Below, piece after piece: positions 63,472 through 64,000 of a DNA stretch of 64,000 bases. The notes beneath the pieces are model-generated. The model did no database searches. It was not told the origin of the DNA and saw only the letters and a list, made by a program, of their open reading frames with translations. This DNA comes from Zygnema circumcarinatum (taxonomy: Eukaryota > Streptophyta > Zygnematophyceae > Zygnematales > Zygnemataceae): assembly GCA_037447605.1 (NCBI GenBank), contig CM074807.1, positions 1,209,995 through 1,273,994 of the forward strand, written 5' to 3'. Numbering within the stretch: the stretch's first letter is position 1; each line of letters opens with the position of its first letter. The translations under genes and the position numbers were made by a program.

Positions 63472-64000
63472 CTGCACAGAGAGCAAACCTAGGTCAATTG
63501 CCGGTAACACTTTGACCTTGCTAAGGACTCAATGCAAAAAATGAACAGTGCGTAGATATGTCCCTGCTTTTTGATTGATCAGCAAGCAAGTTCTTCACGG
63601 AAGCAACATAATGACAAGCTCGCTAAATCTCCACTAAAAAAAAAAGTGAATAAATGGATTTTTTAATACTCAGCTCTAATGAGATTTGACATAGTAGGAC
63701 TTAGAGAACGTTCATGGATTAAAGTTGAAAAGACAACAGGATGTGTTTGCTATGGGATGAGTAAACTTTGAAACCTACATTAGAGCTCCCAAAACTAGAC
63801 CATGCTGAGTTTTGATCCGCCAGCGCAGGCAAGTCACAACTAGGCTTCCAAACTACTGAAGAATCTCCAAATTGCACTGGCCATGCAAGCAAAGTACGAA
63901 CTGCAAATCTGTAATTCCGTTGCATTATTATCACTTTCATGCAGATTTTTCTATTAAGACCTAATGTGAACATGGGGGGAGATCATGTCCGCAAGATCCA
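63472..64000 (-). other. Probable intron of the kinase gene up to the window edge
   Basis: Both strands show only short unrelated ORFs. Because the kinase exon at 63471 needs an upstream exon ending in phase 2, this stretch is most likely intron. Confidence 0.45.

Overview
This is a nuclear segment from a plant of the streptophyte lineage. Nearly every gene is split by GT-AG introns, many with GTGAG donors and TGCAG acceptors. The protein set is plant-specific: a clock pseudo-response regulator with a CCT domain, an ELIP, PsbP-domain and Cu/Zn-SOD proteins with chloroplast targeting peptides, a U-box/ARM protein, and a GALS-like GT92 glycosyltransferase. TTTAGGG-type telomere-like repeats are scattered through it. 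The regulator keeps the phospho-accepting aspartate that flowering-plant PRRs have lost. Together with GC-rich promoters, this suggests a bryophyte, lycophyte or streptophyte alga rather than a flowering plant; the species cannot be read from the sequence. There is one 10-base assembly gap (3890-3899) inside an 800-bp purine-rich tract.

Layout. 0-9 kb: two paralogous ARM-repeat genes on the + strand, the second with an intact U-box, separated by the purine tract and a GC-rich promoter. 9.7-14.3 kb: a divergent pair of splicing-associated genes, an NFKBIL1-like ankyrin protein (-) and a C9orf78/Tls1-like protein (+), starting 399 bp apart. 15.4-19.7 kb: a tandem pair of NATA/SSAT-like GNAT acetyltransferases. 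20.7-22.6 kb: an ELIP. 22.6-25.9 kb: gene-poor sequence, then a G-box-rich promoter. 26-30.5 kb: the PRR. 31.8-36.1 kb: the GT92 gene (-). 37.7-48.9 kb: a 28-exon SMC4 condensin gene (+). 49.5-53.3 kb: a divergent pair of plastid-protein genes, PPD2-like PsbP-domain (-) and a DUF3593-like membrane protein (+), 238 bp apart. 55.0-58.5 kb: a plastid Cu/Zn superoxide dismutase (-). 60.7 kb to the right edge: a LAMMER/CLK-type kinase (-), cut by the edge. I rebuilt gene models by matching splice sites, reading phase and conserved protein motifs; every join listed is in phase.

Most unusual feature. The first exon of the Cu/Zn-SOD encodes a bipartite targeting peptide (plastid transit region, twin arginine, hydrophobic core, AQA cleavage site) that is clearly homologous to the first exon of the PPD2-like gene 7 kb away. 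Both end in the same splice phase. The sequence beyond the shared start also appears duplicated: in front of the SOD gene lies a decayed copy of the DUF3593 gene's first exon. The simplest reading is a segmental duplication of a divergent promoter plus targeting exon, followed by capture of a Cu/Zn-SOD body. That would predict a thylakoid-lumen SOD.

Functional themes. Three genes are tied to splicing (NFKBIL1-like, C9orf78-like, CLK kinase). Four are plastid or light-stress genes (ELIP, PPD2, DUF3593, SOD). The PRR, ELIP and SMC4 upstream regions carry G-boxes.
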